Assembly: GCF_030867095.1 (NCBI RefSeq)
Contig: NC_081824.1
Location: forward strand, 303,072,956 to 303,136,955
Origin: Alligator mississippiensis
Taxonomy: Eukaryota > Chordata > Crocodylia > Alligatoridae
DNA: 64,000 nt
Direction: 5' to 3'
How positions within the stretch are numbered: position 1 is the first letter of the stretch; each line of letters starts with the position of its first letter. Position numbers and translations under genes: made by a program. Shown here piece after piece: positions 21,371-33,222 of the stretch. Below the pieces are notes generated by a model. It had not been told where the DNA came from. It worked only from the letters and a program-made list of their open reading frames with translations, and searched no databases.

Positions 21371-22715
21371 CTTACCCGGCCCTACAGAGTTTTCACCAGT
21401 GAGCATCCTACAAGTAGGACTGCCTGTACCCCAGATCCCAGCCTCTATCAGATGTGCCAGACAGCCTCTGCAGCCTGGAGTCAAGGGCTCTCTCTGTGTG
21501 AAGGCCTGGACCATAGGCCCCATCTGGGTAGAGACTTCTGAGGTACCAAGTGGGGATGGTTCATCCAAATCAGGAATCCTAGGGGTGTGGCATGTGCCCA
21601 TCACCATATTGCTGGGTGGGCCCTGTTCGCAGGGCTCCTTAGGTGCTTGTTTGAGAAGGAGACCAGATGGGTATGATTACCCCATGTGACCCTCACCAGC
21701 AGCTGTTGCTGTTGCTGCAGTCTGGCAGACAGGCTGAAGTAGATGCCTGGAGAGGGGATCCCTTGGCTTCCCAGCTTCTTGTGCAGATGGGGATTCCCTA
21801 GGTCCCCGGGTCCCACCCTGGAGGTGGGGGGGGAGGGCTGATCCCTTGTCCTCTTTACCCAAGATCCAGCATTGTAGGCCTATCCCACAGCATAAGGGGC
21901 TTAAGCTGCCCAGGGGTGCAACAGGCACAGGGTGTGCTGTGCGTCTCCACTGGGGGCCAACTCAGGGCTGAGAGCCTGCTGATGGCCCCTCCATACACCC
22001 TCCCACATGAATTCCTGTGCTAAGTAGCACGGTGGGCCCAGAGCTTGTCTGTTTGCACGGCTCTGGTTGCACAGCTTCTTGTGGGCTGGACTAAGTAGGG
22101 GCCCGGGGGGGGGGGCATGATCCTTCTCGGCTCCACTCAGCTGCCACCCCCCCACTATCTAGCTAACTGCCATGGTTCCCCATTTACCTCTTGGTTCTGC
22201 GCTGGGGGTATCAGGGGTCTGCCTGGGGGTCCTCCAGGGGTCTTCAGTTCTCGGGGGTGCAATGGGCTTCCGCCCATGCATCTCCTCCAGAGAGCTAGTC
22301 CCGACTGACTTGGTCCCAGCTCCATGCCCTGGCTGAGTAATTGAGGCACAGGGTTTGGAAACAGCTGCAGGGGTGGGGCAGGCCCCAGACCCCTGTCCCA
22401 ATCTGCCAGTGGGGCAGATAGCACTAAGTCCCCAGCTTGCCAGGGGTTCCTGCCCTGGGGGCAGGGAGCAATGTCCCAGCCCCTGCAAGCTGTCTACTAG
22501 CCCAGTGCTCCCTGCCAGCCCCTGGGCTAGCATACCCCTGGCTGCTGTAGGAGGCAGGTGCAAAGCCAGCAAGGGTAGAAGCAGATTGCTGCCATGAGCA
22601 GCAGATCTGCTCCTGAGACCCTGCACATGTAGACACTTGCCCGGGAGTGTTTACTCACAAGTAGATTACTTGCGAGTAAACTGCTCCCAGATCAAATGCA
22701 TGTGTAGACACACCC

Positions 22716-25700
22716 ACTGATACATAGAGCTATGGTATGTAATCCACAGGGGTTTCTACAGACCTAAGACTATTATATGTACATCATCTATGATACTGCC
22801 TTAAAATAAAAAATCGATTAAAAGAGATATGATGTTCCATGAGAAATTTCAAAGAGTGAATGTGGTCAGTTACTCTAAAAATGTGGGGACCATTGATCTA
22901 AATGAATATATCATGTAAAATTTCAGCATTGAATACATTTTTTTGGCCTCTATGCTACATTTGTAGCTTAGCTGGCTGTGAGGGCTGTAGCCAATGGTGA
23001 CAGCAGAATAAAAGGATGTGAATTTTTTTTTTTTGTGGGTAGATGTTCCTCGCCTTGTTTAAGGGGACAGAAAATATGAGACTGAGGACACTTCCTAATT
23101 CCAAATGAATGATCTAAGCATCATAAACCCAGGTTTCTGAGTCTGATTAGAAATTATCTGTGAGCAGCCATTATTATTTGGATCTTTTCTGAAAACCATG
23201 AAGAAGCTTTCCAAAGTGGCAGTGGGAGCCCTTTCAGTTCAGATATGTTCACTAATAATCATCCATACTAGCATCCGTAGTGCTTTTGCATCCCAGGGGC
23301 ACCCTTGTGAATGAAGACTTGCCCACCTGAATGCTAATGAATAAGCAAAGAAAAAGGGGGTCACAAATACCAGTAAAGTAAATAGCTCCCTTTTATTCAC
23401 CACCATATTTGCAAGTACATTTTGTGCTGTGGCTGAGGATAAGTGTGCAATAAGTAATATAGCCACCTAATGTTAGAACTGTAATCTAATATTTTTGCAG
23501 ACTTAACACTTGAGTATACCACAAATTATACTGTAGTTCTATTTTTAAAGGGAAAAAAACAACTATCATTGAAAGTACTGCACATATCCAAAGTAAATTA
23601 GAGTCTGGCTTTGCCTATGTTCAGTGTTTGCTTTTAGGTACCCAAGAGGTATCTGCACAAATTGGAAGATCCATATAGGTATGAAGAAAGATCTCTCAGT
23701 TTTAATAGCATTCCATTTAGAACATTAGCTCTCATCTTTCCTTCACTTTTTGTTTCTTTGCTGGGTGAGGTTGCCTTTAGTTTAGCAATAGTGCATCAAG
23801 AGAGGATGTTTTTGACACAAGTAAAATTGGTCTTTATCCAGTGTTTCTCTTGTAAGAATATAGATTTTCACCCTCTAAGATTACAATTCTATACTCTTAA
23901 AGGGTAGGTAAAGAATTCAAATAACAAAATGCCCAATCATTAGAGGAACAATTGTTTTTACTACAGACATGCTTTATAGTTTATTGGATGCCTCTTATAT
24001 TTCATAGAAGAAACCTTCAATTTGCTCTGTGAAGAGTTTTCCAGCTGCATGATTCTAGATTGTTTTTTGGGTTTTGTTTCTTGTTTGCTCTGTTATTATG
24101 TGTTATCCAGACTAGGAACTGGTATAGAAAAATACCCTGTGGTATGAATGCTTTAAAGGTCACATTATATATACAACCCATAAAAATGAGTGGAATGAGT
24201 TAGAAGGATCCCCCTACCATGTACTGTTTAAAACACCAATATACTTCAATAGTATTTATAAACAAACCGTTTCTCCATTGGGGTCCATTGGCCCATGACT
24301 GGAGTTCCTAGGTATTAGTGCAGCACAAACAAACAACCAAATGCTCCTCCAAGTGTCCTCCCCACAGAGCTTTAGATACTGGGAGCAGGATAGCATGAAA
24401 CAATTAACATTTGACTTCTTAAATTAGTGTTGACTGTAAAATGTAGTTGTTTTTGCTAATCCTGCAAAAGGCACAGCCAGTGCTGCTTTGCCCCTCCTTC
24501 CCTCTTCTTCCCTCTCACCTCTCTCCTAGTATGCTATTGCCCTGTGAAGTGGAATGGGAGGGTAGGCATTAGTAGTGTACCCCATGTGACAGGCAGCACA
24601 GGGTATCACATTGTTGAAAGCAAACAACAGTGCCAGCTCCACAATACCAGGCCTGTACTGGCAGTGTGTAGCAGAGCATCTCCCTGTGCTCTAGAGGTGT
24701 GATTCTGAGCCTTCTCTGGACTTGTGTTACTCACTGTCAACCCAGCTGTAGTGGGTATCTAGCCATTTAGGAGAGTTAAAGGGAGACCAGATGTGATATT
24801 GACAAAAGACATCACTCCTTCATGTGCTGTTGGCTACAGAAACTGGCCTTAACCAAGCCAGTTTCCTGGGCTGCTTGACTTGGAAGGACCTTGACCTTGT
24901 TTAATTATATCCTGCACATCCCTGCTGATGAGATTTGTATTTAGAAGCTTTTGGTGTAGAAGAAGTGGTCCATGAGTCACAAGGCAGCTTCTTACATTAG
25001 GAGCCTCAGCTAAAAGTTGCTGTTACAGGCAATATGGGAAGTGACAATTGCTTAAACTGGGAGTTCTTCACAAATGAAACAGGGCCAAGTTCTGTCCCAG
25101 GGATGAGTACATTCATTGCACATTCAAGAGATAATGGAACATCCTGTGCATTTGAGGGCATGATTTTGCCTATTGTATACCTTACAAAATCTGTCAGATG
25201 CCACGGGGCACTTGCTTGTCTTCTCTTGACCCTTTTTATTAACATGTTCCAAAGGTTTAGATTTTTCCCCTAGGATAGCTTGCAGACAAAGAATAAATGC
25301 TTGCATTGCCACTTTTCATCTATTTATTTTGGCTGCTTGCTTCTGCCCTTCTTTGGAGTTACTGCAATGCATAAATAAGCTCTAACCCATCACCCTGGAG
25401 AGAGACAAAAGAGACTGTGCAAAAAAATGGTTTTCACCCTGTAATTTCTGCAATAATATCATACCGCATGACCGGGCTTTTCCAGGCATAGGGGTTGCTA
25501 TATTTCTTTTAAAGATTTAAAGTGTGGTGTGTTCATGGCCTCACCCTGAACCTGAAAACAATTCTTAATAGATATTTTTAAACTCTTCAAGGTCCATATC
25601 ATATCCCTTTTAAACAGCCAATTAAGCTTTAATTTGACTATTGTTTCCAGATACAAGCTCTCTCAGGCTCCTGCAGTGCTGGTAAGGACTGCAGCAACAA

Positions 25701-26560
25701 AGACTTGCACTCAAAGTAGTAATTTAAAGACAGAGAGAGCAGGTGAAAGTAAAAGATTTTTTTGCTTGAAAACTGAACAATTATAAACCCACAGCTGCTG
25801 TTACCTGCTGTGAAAACTGCTGATTAAAATAAGAGATGGGAAGTTTCCTTAACCTCATGGTTTTTAGTTTAATTTTGAAGAAGGGTGTGGGGGGGATTTT
25901 TTTTGACCTGACTGAGGTTAAGGGAGGCATAGTAACAGCAGAGACAGCAGATACAGAGGCACTAGAAGCTTTCCCCCATGCTGCCCTGTCAATTATCTTA
26001 GCGCTGCCCTGTAAGCACCTTCGTCTCCCAAGAGGGATGCAATTCAGACTCCATATTAACTCCTCCTTGAGCTTCTCCCCAGCAAAGGCTCAGCTATCAG
26101 GCTTCTAACACATGTGGTTCAGCAGAGTGCATAGTGAATGATGATTTCATGACTCAGATTGCTATCAGCGAGGAGCTAAGCTGAAAATTACTTATTTCAT
26201 TTCATAGAGGAAGGGAATGGGGGCAGGGTGGAGATGACATAAAGCATTAGAGCTCAATTCAGCACATTCAAATAGGAACCACAATAATGACTTCAACCAA
26301 GTGGAACCTGATTATAGTAATGGCTACATTTGGACCATACTAAATAGAATGATTGCTTTCTGTGGGTGTAAGGTCAGCACTTTATTTATTCATCTCTTTT
26401 GTTCATGGGTGATTTGATTTATTAGTTATGGATCAAATTAGGCTGTCAATGACATGAATGTCCATCTGGAGTTACACCATTGCAAACAGTACTTTTGTGT
26501 TGGTGGAACCAAATATAATTCGACCCATTGTTTTGATTTTGTGTGTTAATTTATAAATAT

Positions 26561-26605
<45 letters not shown>

Positions 26606-27350
26606 ATATGGAGAATGTATGAGTTTGCAAGTGAGGACACTACACTGAAAGACTATTGACGCATCTCTAGGGGTTCAAATGGCATTGCGGTAAACCCAAA
26701 AAACAAAGCTTGGGCAGCTAGCAATATCATCACAGTTCTTAAAGGGTTGCTATCAATTTCAACACTGGATACTTCTTAAAGTGAGTTAAGTTACGGTAAG
26801 CACAACTGCTGCCCTTGGATCCCACCTGACAACCTTTGCATCTTACCATATTTTTTAGTTTCAAAGTGACTTTATCTTCCTTATTGCTGTGTGAAAGATC
26901 CACATAAGCAACAACAAACAGAACATATAGGGAAAGCAGTGAAATAAACTAAATGCAAAGTGTGCCTTAAATGCACAAGGTGAAAAATACTTCATTATTT
27001 TTCTCAGTTGTCTCCCACCTTAGTCTCATTTAGTTCTACTAAACAAGGAAGGCAGCACTGATTGTGCTTTTTGCAAAAATTGGATCTAAAATATTTTCAG
27101 ACTGATTTAAACTGCCACTGTAATAGATGGTTTGAAGAGGGACTTTATTCACAGTTTACTGTGTTGTATATAATTAATAAGTGATAAAAGATAAAAAGAA
27201 CCCCCCCAGACCACCCATTATTTATCCTGTCAAAGCATTACTCCGCATTCCTGCATATTAAGTTTCTGGAAGAACAAAAAATTCGAAGGTGCAGCACACC
27301 CCGAGATGAACTCTAGTTACATAGGCCAGTGTCTGCCACCAAGAGCTGTT
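22716..27350. other. Mostly unique-looking non-coding DNA
   Basis: No gene was recognised. 22716-22895 is the right part of the outer hAT. An (AT)n microsatellite lies at 26563-26602. Segments near 25006-25270 and 25830-26110 have balanced, non-repetitive composition and could be conserved non-coding DNA, but conservation cannot be judged from one sequence. A stretch at 26425-26520 (TGTCAATGACATGAATG, GGAGTTACACCATTGC) resembles old reptile MITE relics. Confidence 0.4.
26563..26602. repeat. (AT)n microsatellite
   Basis: About 20 AT dinucleotides without interruption. Confidence 0.95.
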
Positions 27351-27550
27351 GGGCCTCAATACTGCAAAGTTTTAAGGATGTACTTAACTTTGCATACTAT
27401 AAGTAGTTTCACTGAAGCCTATGGCCAGTTAACCACCTATGTAAATCTATGAATAGTCAGCACTGGTTGGCATACTACCTCAAAAGTGAACCCTTTTATT
27501 TCAGTGGGACTGCTCACATAAGAAAGCATTTCTTAGTTCAACTAAGGGTG
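27351..27550. mobile_element. Old palindromic MITE (reptile GGGCCT...TGCAAAG type)
   Basis: The left half GGGCCTCAATACTGCAAAG ... GTAGTTTCACTGAAGCC and the right half TTTCAGTGGGACTGCTCACA, then AGAAAGCATT, are arms of a palindromic element. The arms are degraded and separated by about 70 bp. This type is widespread in turtles and crocodilians, from general knowledge and not checked here. Confidence 0.6.
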
Positions 27551-28615
27551 GTAAAAACTAGCCCAAGATGAATAACTGATGATAACGGCAGAGCTTGGAT
27601 TGCAAATAGAACAAAAGGGTTTTGTAGTGTTAAATTCATGGTCAGGACAGAATTTAGCAACAGTTTAAGTTAATGATTTAAAGTGGCCTACTTCAGGATG
27701 CATCTATGCAGAAAAAGAAAAATAATACTATGCTTGTGGTAGTATACAAACCTTGTAACTTCTCTTTGTTCAACAAGCTAAGGTCCTATAATAACTGATA
27801 TGTAGACAGGTTTTGAATTGCTGTCATCACTGTAATGTCTGAGTACCTCACAACAATGTTGCCAACCGGCTGTACATTTATGGCCACTTTGTCAAAATCA
27901 AATGTAAAAATACCTGTCTATAAATGTTGCAAGAAAATTAATCTGTCTGTAAAAAACAGAAAGCCACCAGAGCTTCAGTAAGGCTCCTTGGCTGGAAAGA
28001 AGCTGGAGGTATGTTTGAAGGACAAATTGAGCACAGTAATGCCACTTGGTGTCTGAGAGGGAGTGCAACACCTTGAAGAGAGCTCTTTTCAGGGTTTTCT
28101 AGCTCCGGGGACTCTTCATAGCTCCCTCCCTCTCCTCCCAAGCCTTCTGCTATTGATGCTTCATTCCTTTTGCCTATAACACTCCTCATCTCACAGGTAG
28201 GCAGACAATAGCTTTCCATTGGAGGGGGTCTATGCTGGGATGTTACTGGGCAGGGACAGCAAGGGTAAGGCTGGGACATAGGCTGGAGGAGTGCAGCATG
28301 TTGCAGGGTGTGGTATCAGGGTCTGGAGGTAAAAAGGGGATGCTAGGGGAGCATAGCATAAAATCACTACAGTAGTTGAGCAGGATTGCCAACCCAAAAA
28401 ATAGTTTTAATGATTGTGACAGGGAGCCTGGGGCTCTTGTTACTTTAAGGGAGAGACTGCAGCAGAAAGGGCCCCAGGAAGTTGAACAGAGTTTGGCTGC
28501 AGGAGGGAAGGTGGCAAGGGAACAGCTCAGGTAATAAGCTGCCAATTAAAGTATGGGAACACACCTGCAGCTGGTCAAAATAACACCTGATTGGAAGGGG
28601 AAGAAGCCCAGTGAA

Positions 28616-28622
28616 TATAAAT
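28616..28622 (+). promoter_or_regulatory. LTR TATA box
   Basis: TATAAAT lies about 200 bp into the LTR and about 290 bp before its AATAAA signal. Confidence 0.5.
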
Positions 28623-28907
28623 CTGGGTTACTGAGACAGAGAAACCTAGAACCCTGCTGAGAGAATATCCTGCTAGCTTAAACTGGTAGGGAGTGTGAGC
28701 TTCAAGCCATGGCAGGTACTCCCAAGGCTGAGGGAGCTAGAGAATAGGAAGGTGGCTGTATAGGATTATAATGATTGGGGGTGGGAGGGGTGGGACTTTG
28801 AGTTAAAGTGGTTGCTTGTGTTGGGTTTTTCAGGGGTTTTCCCCTAGTTTTATACTAGAAGACCAGATGTGGTTGATAGGGGTGGATTGGAGGCTGCAGG
28901 GGCACCC

Positions 28908-28913
28908 AATAAA
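28908..28913 (+). terminator. LTR polyadenylation signal AATAAA
   Basis: AATAAA occurs in CACCCAATAAAGAGCC and is followed by a GT-rich stretch, as expected at the R/U5 border of the solo LTR. Confidence 0.5.
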
Positions 28914-29501
28914 GAGCCTTTCCAGGGTCTGGACTCTATAGAGCAGAAGCCTAAATGCTTTAGGGGGCAGAATAGAGATCAGCTTTGCCCTGGGTTACCA
29001 ATGCCGGTGGGGGGAGGGGCTGCACCGAGAGCAATCTTGTCCTGGACTACAGATGCCGAGGGGCCGAGACATGGAATAAGCCTGGGCCAAGGGGACCAGA
29101 GAATGAGGCTAGGCAAAAGCACTGGTGAGGGCACTCCAGGACTCGGAGGCAGCTTTCCTATTAATGTCAAAGGAACATCAAAGTGTGACAGGTGAGATAA
29201 ACAAGGAGGGGTTCATATAGAGGACCGGAAGTGTGGATAGGAGTAGGGTGGCCCTAGGAAGTGCCATGGCCCTCCCAAGGGCCCATCCTGTCACAATGCG
29301 TATCTTCAAACTTTTTATTGACAACTAAATATTTTTACTGTTTTTGGTATTAAACCCCTAAACTTGAACATGGCCCTCATCCAGGGTCTGGCAGTGGGGT
29401 TCCATTTACATAATGTAAAACATATTAGTAAAGACATGAGATTAAGAAAACCTCCATACTGTTTTGGCTTGGCAACCCTGCATCAGAATCACTAACTGAT
29501 A

Positions 29502-29532
<31 letters not shown>

Positions 29533-29695
29533 TCGCACCGTCCTGTCCAATGGGTGAAAAAAGAACTGTTAAACTCCTGTGGGAAATGGGCTGTTGAGTT
29601 ACTTGCCCAAGGTCCCAGTGTATTTATGGCAAAACACAACTGAATTCACACTGCTGAGATCCCACTCTACACCATTAAGCACAGGACCATCTTTC
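29502..29695. repeat. T26 run followed by MIR-like SINE relic
   Basis: T26 at 29502-29527. Then GAGTTACTTGCCCAAGGTCC at about 29595, and TGAATTCACACTGCTGAGAT with CCACTCTACACCATTAAGC, match the layout of the MIR/CORE-SINE family (ACTTGCCCAAGGTCACACAG ... ACCATTA). The match is partial. Confidence 0.45.
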
Positions 29696-30315
29696 CAGGT
29701 CAGAAGGTACCTTAGCTGAATAGTTTCTTACTGACAGAGTACTCCTTGTTCATTGATCCCAGTAAGTACCACTCGGCTTAAGGATGACGAAAACATATCT
29801 ATGATGAAGAAAACAAAAAATGGAGACACTGGTAATAAGTAAAAGAATAGAAGCATCAAGCGATTCTTCACAGTTTGCACCTGGTGATGGTTCTCCTCCC
29901 TGTGCTGAATATATTTTCTGCATAGGGAATAAACAAAAAGAGCATTTTTCTCATTACTGCTCTTTAAGATCCTTTCCCCCTTTAGAATTCAGGTCAGGCT
30001 CAGGTCTCAGATCATTAAGATATAAAACTGATGACTATATATTGTGTTTGCCTGCAGTTTTTGTTAACATAGGTATGGATTAGAGTTCATATTTTCAGAG
30101 GCAGCCACTGCTACTTGGTTCCTCAATTTCTGAGTGCCCCTCTAAACAAGTTGGGCCTGTGTTCCACAACCTATGATCACCTGTGGTTCCAAAGTTCTGC
30201 TTGGGGATGTAACCACTCATCATCTAGCCAAAAGCTCAGGCCAGAAGTGTTGCCAGCTGGGTACAAAAAAGGACATACGTTATTTGGCTGCCTATACATG
30301 TACATGTTTGTGTTC

Positions 30316-30528
30316 TAATTAGAGCACTCCAGTGTCACTTCACCATCACATGTATTAAGCTCCCATGCATTTTAAAATGGATGCAGGGGTGCTTTATCTA
30401 AACCTTGTTGAATGAGTTTAGATAAAAAATCCTGTGGCCTTTAAAATGCACAGGAGCTTAACACACAGGACAGTGAGTAATTTCAATTAGACTGGCTGTC
30501 CAGGAACTGCTCTAATTAAAATGCACCA
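30316..30528. mobile_element. 213-bp palindromic MITE
   Basis: Ends TAATTAGAGCACTCC and TGCTCTAATTA mirror each other. Inner blocks also mirror: TTAAGCTCCCATGCATTTTA against AAAATGCACAGGAGCTTAA, and TTTATCTAAACC against GTTTAGATAAA, around a short loop near 30410. If TA is the duplicated target, the element is ATTAGAGC...GCTCTAAT. No coding capacity. Confidence 0.75.
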
Positions 30529-30780
30529 CCCCCCCACCCCCAAGCATGTGTACAAACATAGCCTATGTTTAGTCTTGAAAAAGGCCCACACAATCCCTGT
30601 GACATCAGTGGGATGATGTGAGAGCAATGCAAGAACAGATTCTGTCCCACTACATACAGATTAAGGGACATTTTAAGAGAGAATCTGATGTCTTTATTGT
30701 TCCGAGAGATAAATAACTGTTGTGCCTTCTCTAGCAGGACATTTTTTTTAACACAGTTGGACAACTTGGGATAAGTACAG

Positions 30781-31600
30781 GCAGTCAAAAAGCCTGAGGC
30801 TGAACTGATTCAATCTTTACAGGTTAGTTTAGGCTGCAAAGATTGAACCAGTAAGCAAATGAGCAGACAAGCACTTTTGATTCAGGAAATTCAGCCACAA
30901 ACAAGTGGTGCTAGGGCATGGCTCTCTGGCAAGTAGCCAGCATAGGCTGTGTGTTCACTTCCTCTTCTTGCTGCCCCTGAGGTCTGTGGGATCTGCAGTC
31001 CACAATCCCAACAGCAGGACTCCACAGGGTTGCTCATTACTTCCTCTTCCTGCTTCCAGGTGCCTCTGGGATTTGTAGTTTACAGTTGCAGCCAGCAGTA
31101 AGCTTGAGTGGAGGAAGGGGTGTTTAGCCCCTCTCCCTAGCCCCAGCCCCCAGCCAGTGTTTGCCTAGGGGAGCAGTCCCATCCCTGTCCTCCCCACCCC
31201 TGCCCCACTGCACACTGGACTGCATCCCCAGCCAGGCTTGCCCCACCCAACTCCTCATCAGCCAGCCCTCACTGCTTCAGCTAGGGAGCAGAGGGGCAGG
31301 GCTGGCCCTGCTCTCTGGAGCAGACAGCATAGCCCAGCCCAGGGCTGGAAGGTATGCTGGGTTGTTGGGGGACTGTTATGTAACTTGAAGTAGAAAGGGG
31401 TCTGGGACAGAAGTTTCATAAACCAGCTTGACCCAAATCTGTAAAGTCTGATATACTACATTCAACAGGGTTTATCTTGAACCAGTTTCAGCCATTTTAA
31501 TACTGGTTTATGTGCACTGAACTTATGTTTTGTTACAATTTTAAACCAGTTTCTGATCACTTAAACCAGTTTATGTGTAATTTATTTCTCTAGCCTTTGA
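30781..31600. repeat. Dispersed repeat, copy 1, with GC-rich middle
   Basis: The left part (GTCAAAAAGCCTGAGGCTGA) and the right part (AACCAGTTTCTGATCACTTA at about 31544) both match a second copy at 55815-56095. Between them, 30960-31390 is GC-rich with a duplicated CTTCCTCTTCTTGCTGC-like segment. It is probably a non-autonomous DNA transposon, but I could not fix its ends. Confidence 0.45.
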
Positions 31601-33122
31601 CGCAGTTCAAGAATATTAACTCCCACAGCCTTTTCTTGTCTGGCAGAAAAAAAAATCCTTGTTAGCAGAGAAACTGTAACATGCTCTGTGGTATAAACCA
31701 AAACTGGGCAGAGATGGTATTCCCATCATACAAAATTGTCAAGGTTAAAAAAACCCAAACAACTCATGCTGAGCAAGGCAAAAAAGCTGTAATCCAAATT
31801 TTTTGTAAATTGGAAAAAAAATATAATTCAAGTCAGGCAAGTGCAACTGTTCATCTTCCTCTCAAGAACTTTATGAATATTTTTCAATTTACTGTAGTTT
31901 GCTCAAACTTAGGAACAGTCACTTTGAACCAAAGTAATTATTTTGTATGGAGACAAAACAATTACAATTTCAAAATGTTTTGTTTTTAAAGAGTCTAAAC
32001 ATTTCTTGAACTGACTGTTCTCAATGAAAGGTTTTGACAAATAAGGATTTTAAGATTAAAAATTTTAATCAGAAATTTTTCTTCCAGCATAAATCTTAGG
32101 TATTGCTTATCTTCACTGGTAACACCCAGCCATTAGGGACTAGACTGTGATATAAAAATCTGGCTCTCCAAATTTAAATCCAGGAAAATGACAACATTAA
32201 TCGGGTATCAAGAGAAGGAAATGTAGTGGGCAGAACAAACTCAGTGCCTGCCCCCCCTTCCCACTGGAAAGTAAAGTTGATTTAAAAAGTGGTTCTTTAG
32301 ACTGACAGCCAATACATACATTAACATTCAACTGTCCACTAAGGTTACATTTCCAAATACAAATAAAGTGTCATTGTTATCCTGGCAAATCCATGGGACC
32401 ACTCTGTTAATAATCACAAATCTGCGTAAGCACTTTCTGGAAAAGCCACTTCCCCTAGCCCAGCTCTTCTTTACAGACAAATGCCTAATAGGTTGTGACT
32501 GGAAAATCCCAGAGAAAGCTGGAGATTTTTCTGAGATGAGCACTGATTGTGCAGGAGCCTGCAGCAATTGCTGACCTGTCTCTTTTAGAGAAAGAGGATT
32601 ATTACATAAGAAGCAATGCTAGACATTGTATGAAAAGATGCATTTTAATTTCATTCCCCTTAAGAGGAAAACACTTAGAGAAATAAAATGCTAATTTTTG
32701 GGAGGCTTCTTTCATAGCTTGTTTGGGTGGGATTTGTCTTTCATTATTATTCAAAGTGTTCTACATGGGGGTCTTACACATATTTATGTATCTTATATAA
32801 TCTCACACACATATACATGTGTATACTTGAATATTGAACATGTGAACATTGCTGAATTCTTATCAGCATCCCTCCTGCTCCCCCCTTATTTTTGCCCGTT
32901 AGATGGACTATCTAACTGGGAGGAGACTTTATGTTTCAATAGCTTTTTGCATGTGTCAGCATAGGCTCTTTTCTTAATTGTTAATTGTCTAGGTTTTCCC
33001 CCCTGTAATGTCAACGGGTAATTTCCTTTCATAACTTGTACTGAGGAGTGTGAATGCAATAACACAACCCCTTATTGCTTTTGTTTGCTAAGTATTTTGC
33101 TCTCACACTCTCTCTCTCTCCC
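31601..33122. other. Unique-looking non-coding DNA
   Basis: No gene was recognised. 32326-32575 is open on both strands with ordinary composition and might be conserved non-coding sequence. A (CT)n-type run lies at 33107-33120. Confidence 0.35.
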
Positions 33123-33128
33123 GCTCAC

Positions 33129-33222
33129 CTGGTGATGGCAGCTGCTTCTCTTTTTCTGTATCAGATTTCTCCATAGAGTCCACCCCGCCCAGCTGATGCT
33201 CCATACTGAACAGCTTGTTCGC
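33129..33222 (-). CDS. Candidate 94-bp exon, unrecognised
   Basis: On the minus strand GTCATGGTTACAG precedes the segment and CACCAG|GTGAGC follows, a consensus donor (33123-33128). The open frame reads ANKLFSMEHQLGGVDSME then KSDTEKEKQLPSP, hydrophilic and charged with an internal Met in a fair start context (TTCAGTATGG). It could be a first coding exon of a regulatory protein. No family was recognised. A TGATGTCATC (CRE-like) motif lies just upstream. Flanking DNA to 34800 looks unique. Confidence 0.3.

Larger units (their letters stand above)
15649..21900 (-). mobile_element. Near full-length CR1 LINE (third layer), split by a plus-strand CR1
   Basis: The 3' end is at 15649 (minus strand reads ...CTATTCTATGATTCTAAG). 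Reading leftwards on the minus strand from about 21900: 5' GC-rich region, ORF1 with a coiled coil and an SGNH esterase, ORF2 endonuclease, linker, then reverse transcriptase. It is interrupted at 16599-18510 by another CR1. Without that insert the copy is about 4.3 kb, close to the usual CR1 length. The 5' limit is uncertain because both CR1 5' sequence and the host element are GC-rich. Many frameshifts show it is dead and older than its insert. Confidence 0.85.
15023..22715. mobile_element. TIR transposon interrupted by CR1 (second layer)
   Basis: The left end GAGTGCATCTACATGAG pairs with the right end ATGCATGTGTAGACACACCC. ACTG lies on both sides, offset by one base. Sub-terminal motifs (ACTGCACAGTA and TTTACTCACAAGTAG) match the neighbouring family. 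GC-rich interior pieces remain at 15210-15645, with degenerate repeats of ATGATCATGGAGTGGG and GGGCAGGGAACAGG, and at about 21900-22620. No transposase is visible. Confidence 0.65.
15005..22895. mobile_element. hAT (Charlie-like) transposon, outermost layer of a four-level nest
   Basis: The left end CAGTGGCTTCCAAACTGTG matches the classic Charlie-type hAT terminus. The right end ATGTGGGGACCATTG is its degraded inverse. The flanks ATCCAGAT (14997-15004) and ATCTAAAT (22896-22903) agree at 6 of 8 positions, as expected for an old 8-bp hAT duplication. Only a few bases at the left and about 175 bp at the right belong to this element. The rest is a later insertion. Confidence 0.6.
28415..29295 (+). 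mobile_element. Solo LTR, plus orientation
   Basis: The 881-bp block starts TGTGACAGG and ends CCTGTCACA, perfect 9-bp terminal inverted repeats with TG...CA ends. Flanks ATGAT and ATGCG agree at 3 of 5 bases, a decayed duplication. An ATTGG box (about 28590), TATA box TATAAAT (28616-28622) and AATAAA (28908-28913) lie in the right order for plus-strand transcription. The termini resemble the LTR element at 59788-61588. The 108-codon ORF inside (28869-29195) is not a gene. Confidence 0.78.

Noticed and set aside
28869..29195. 108-codon plus ORF
   Set aside because: Lies wholly in the U5 side of a solo LTR and has no domain.
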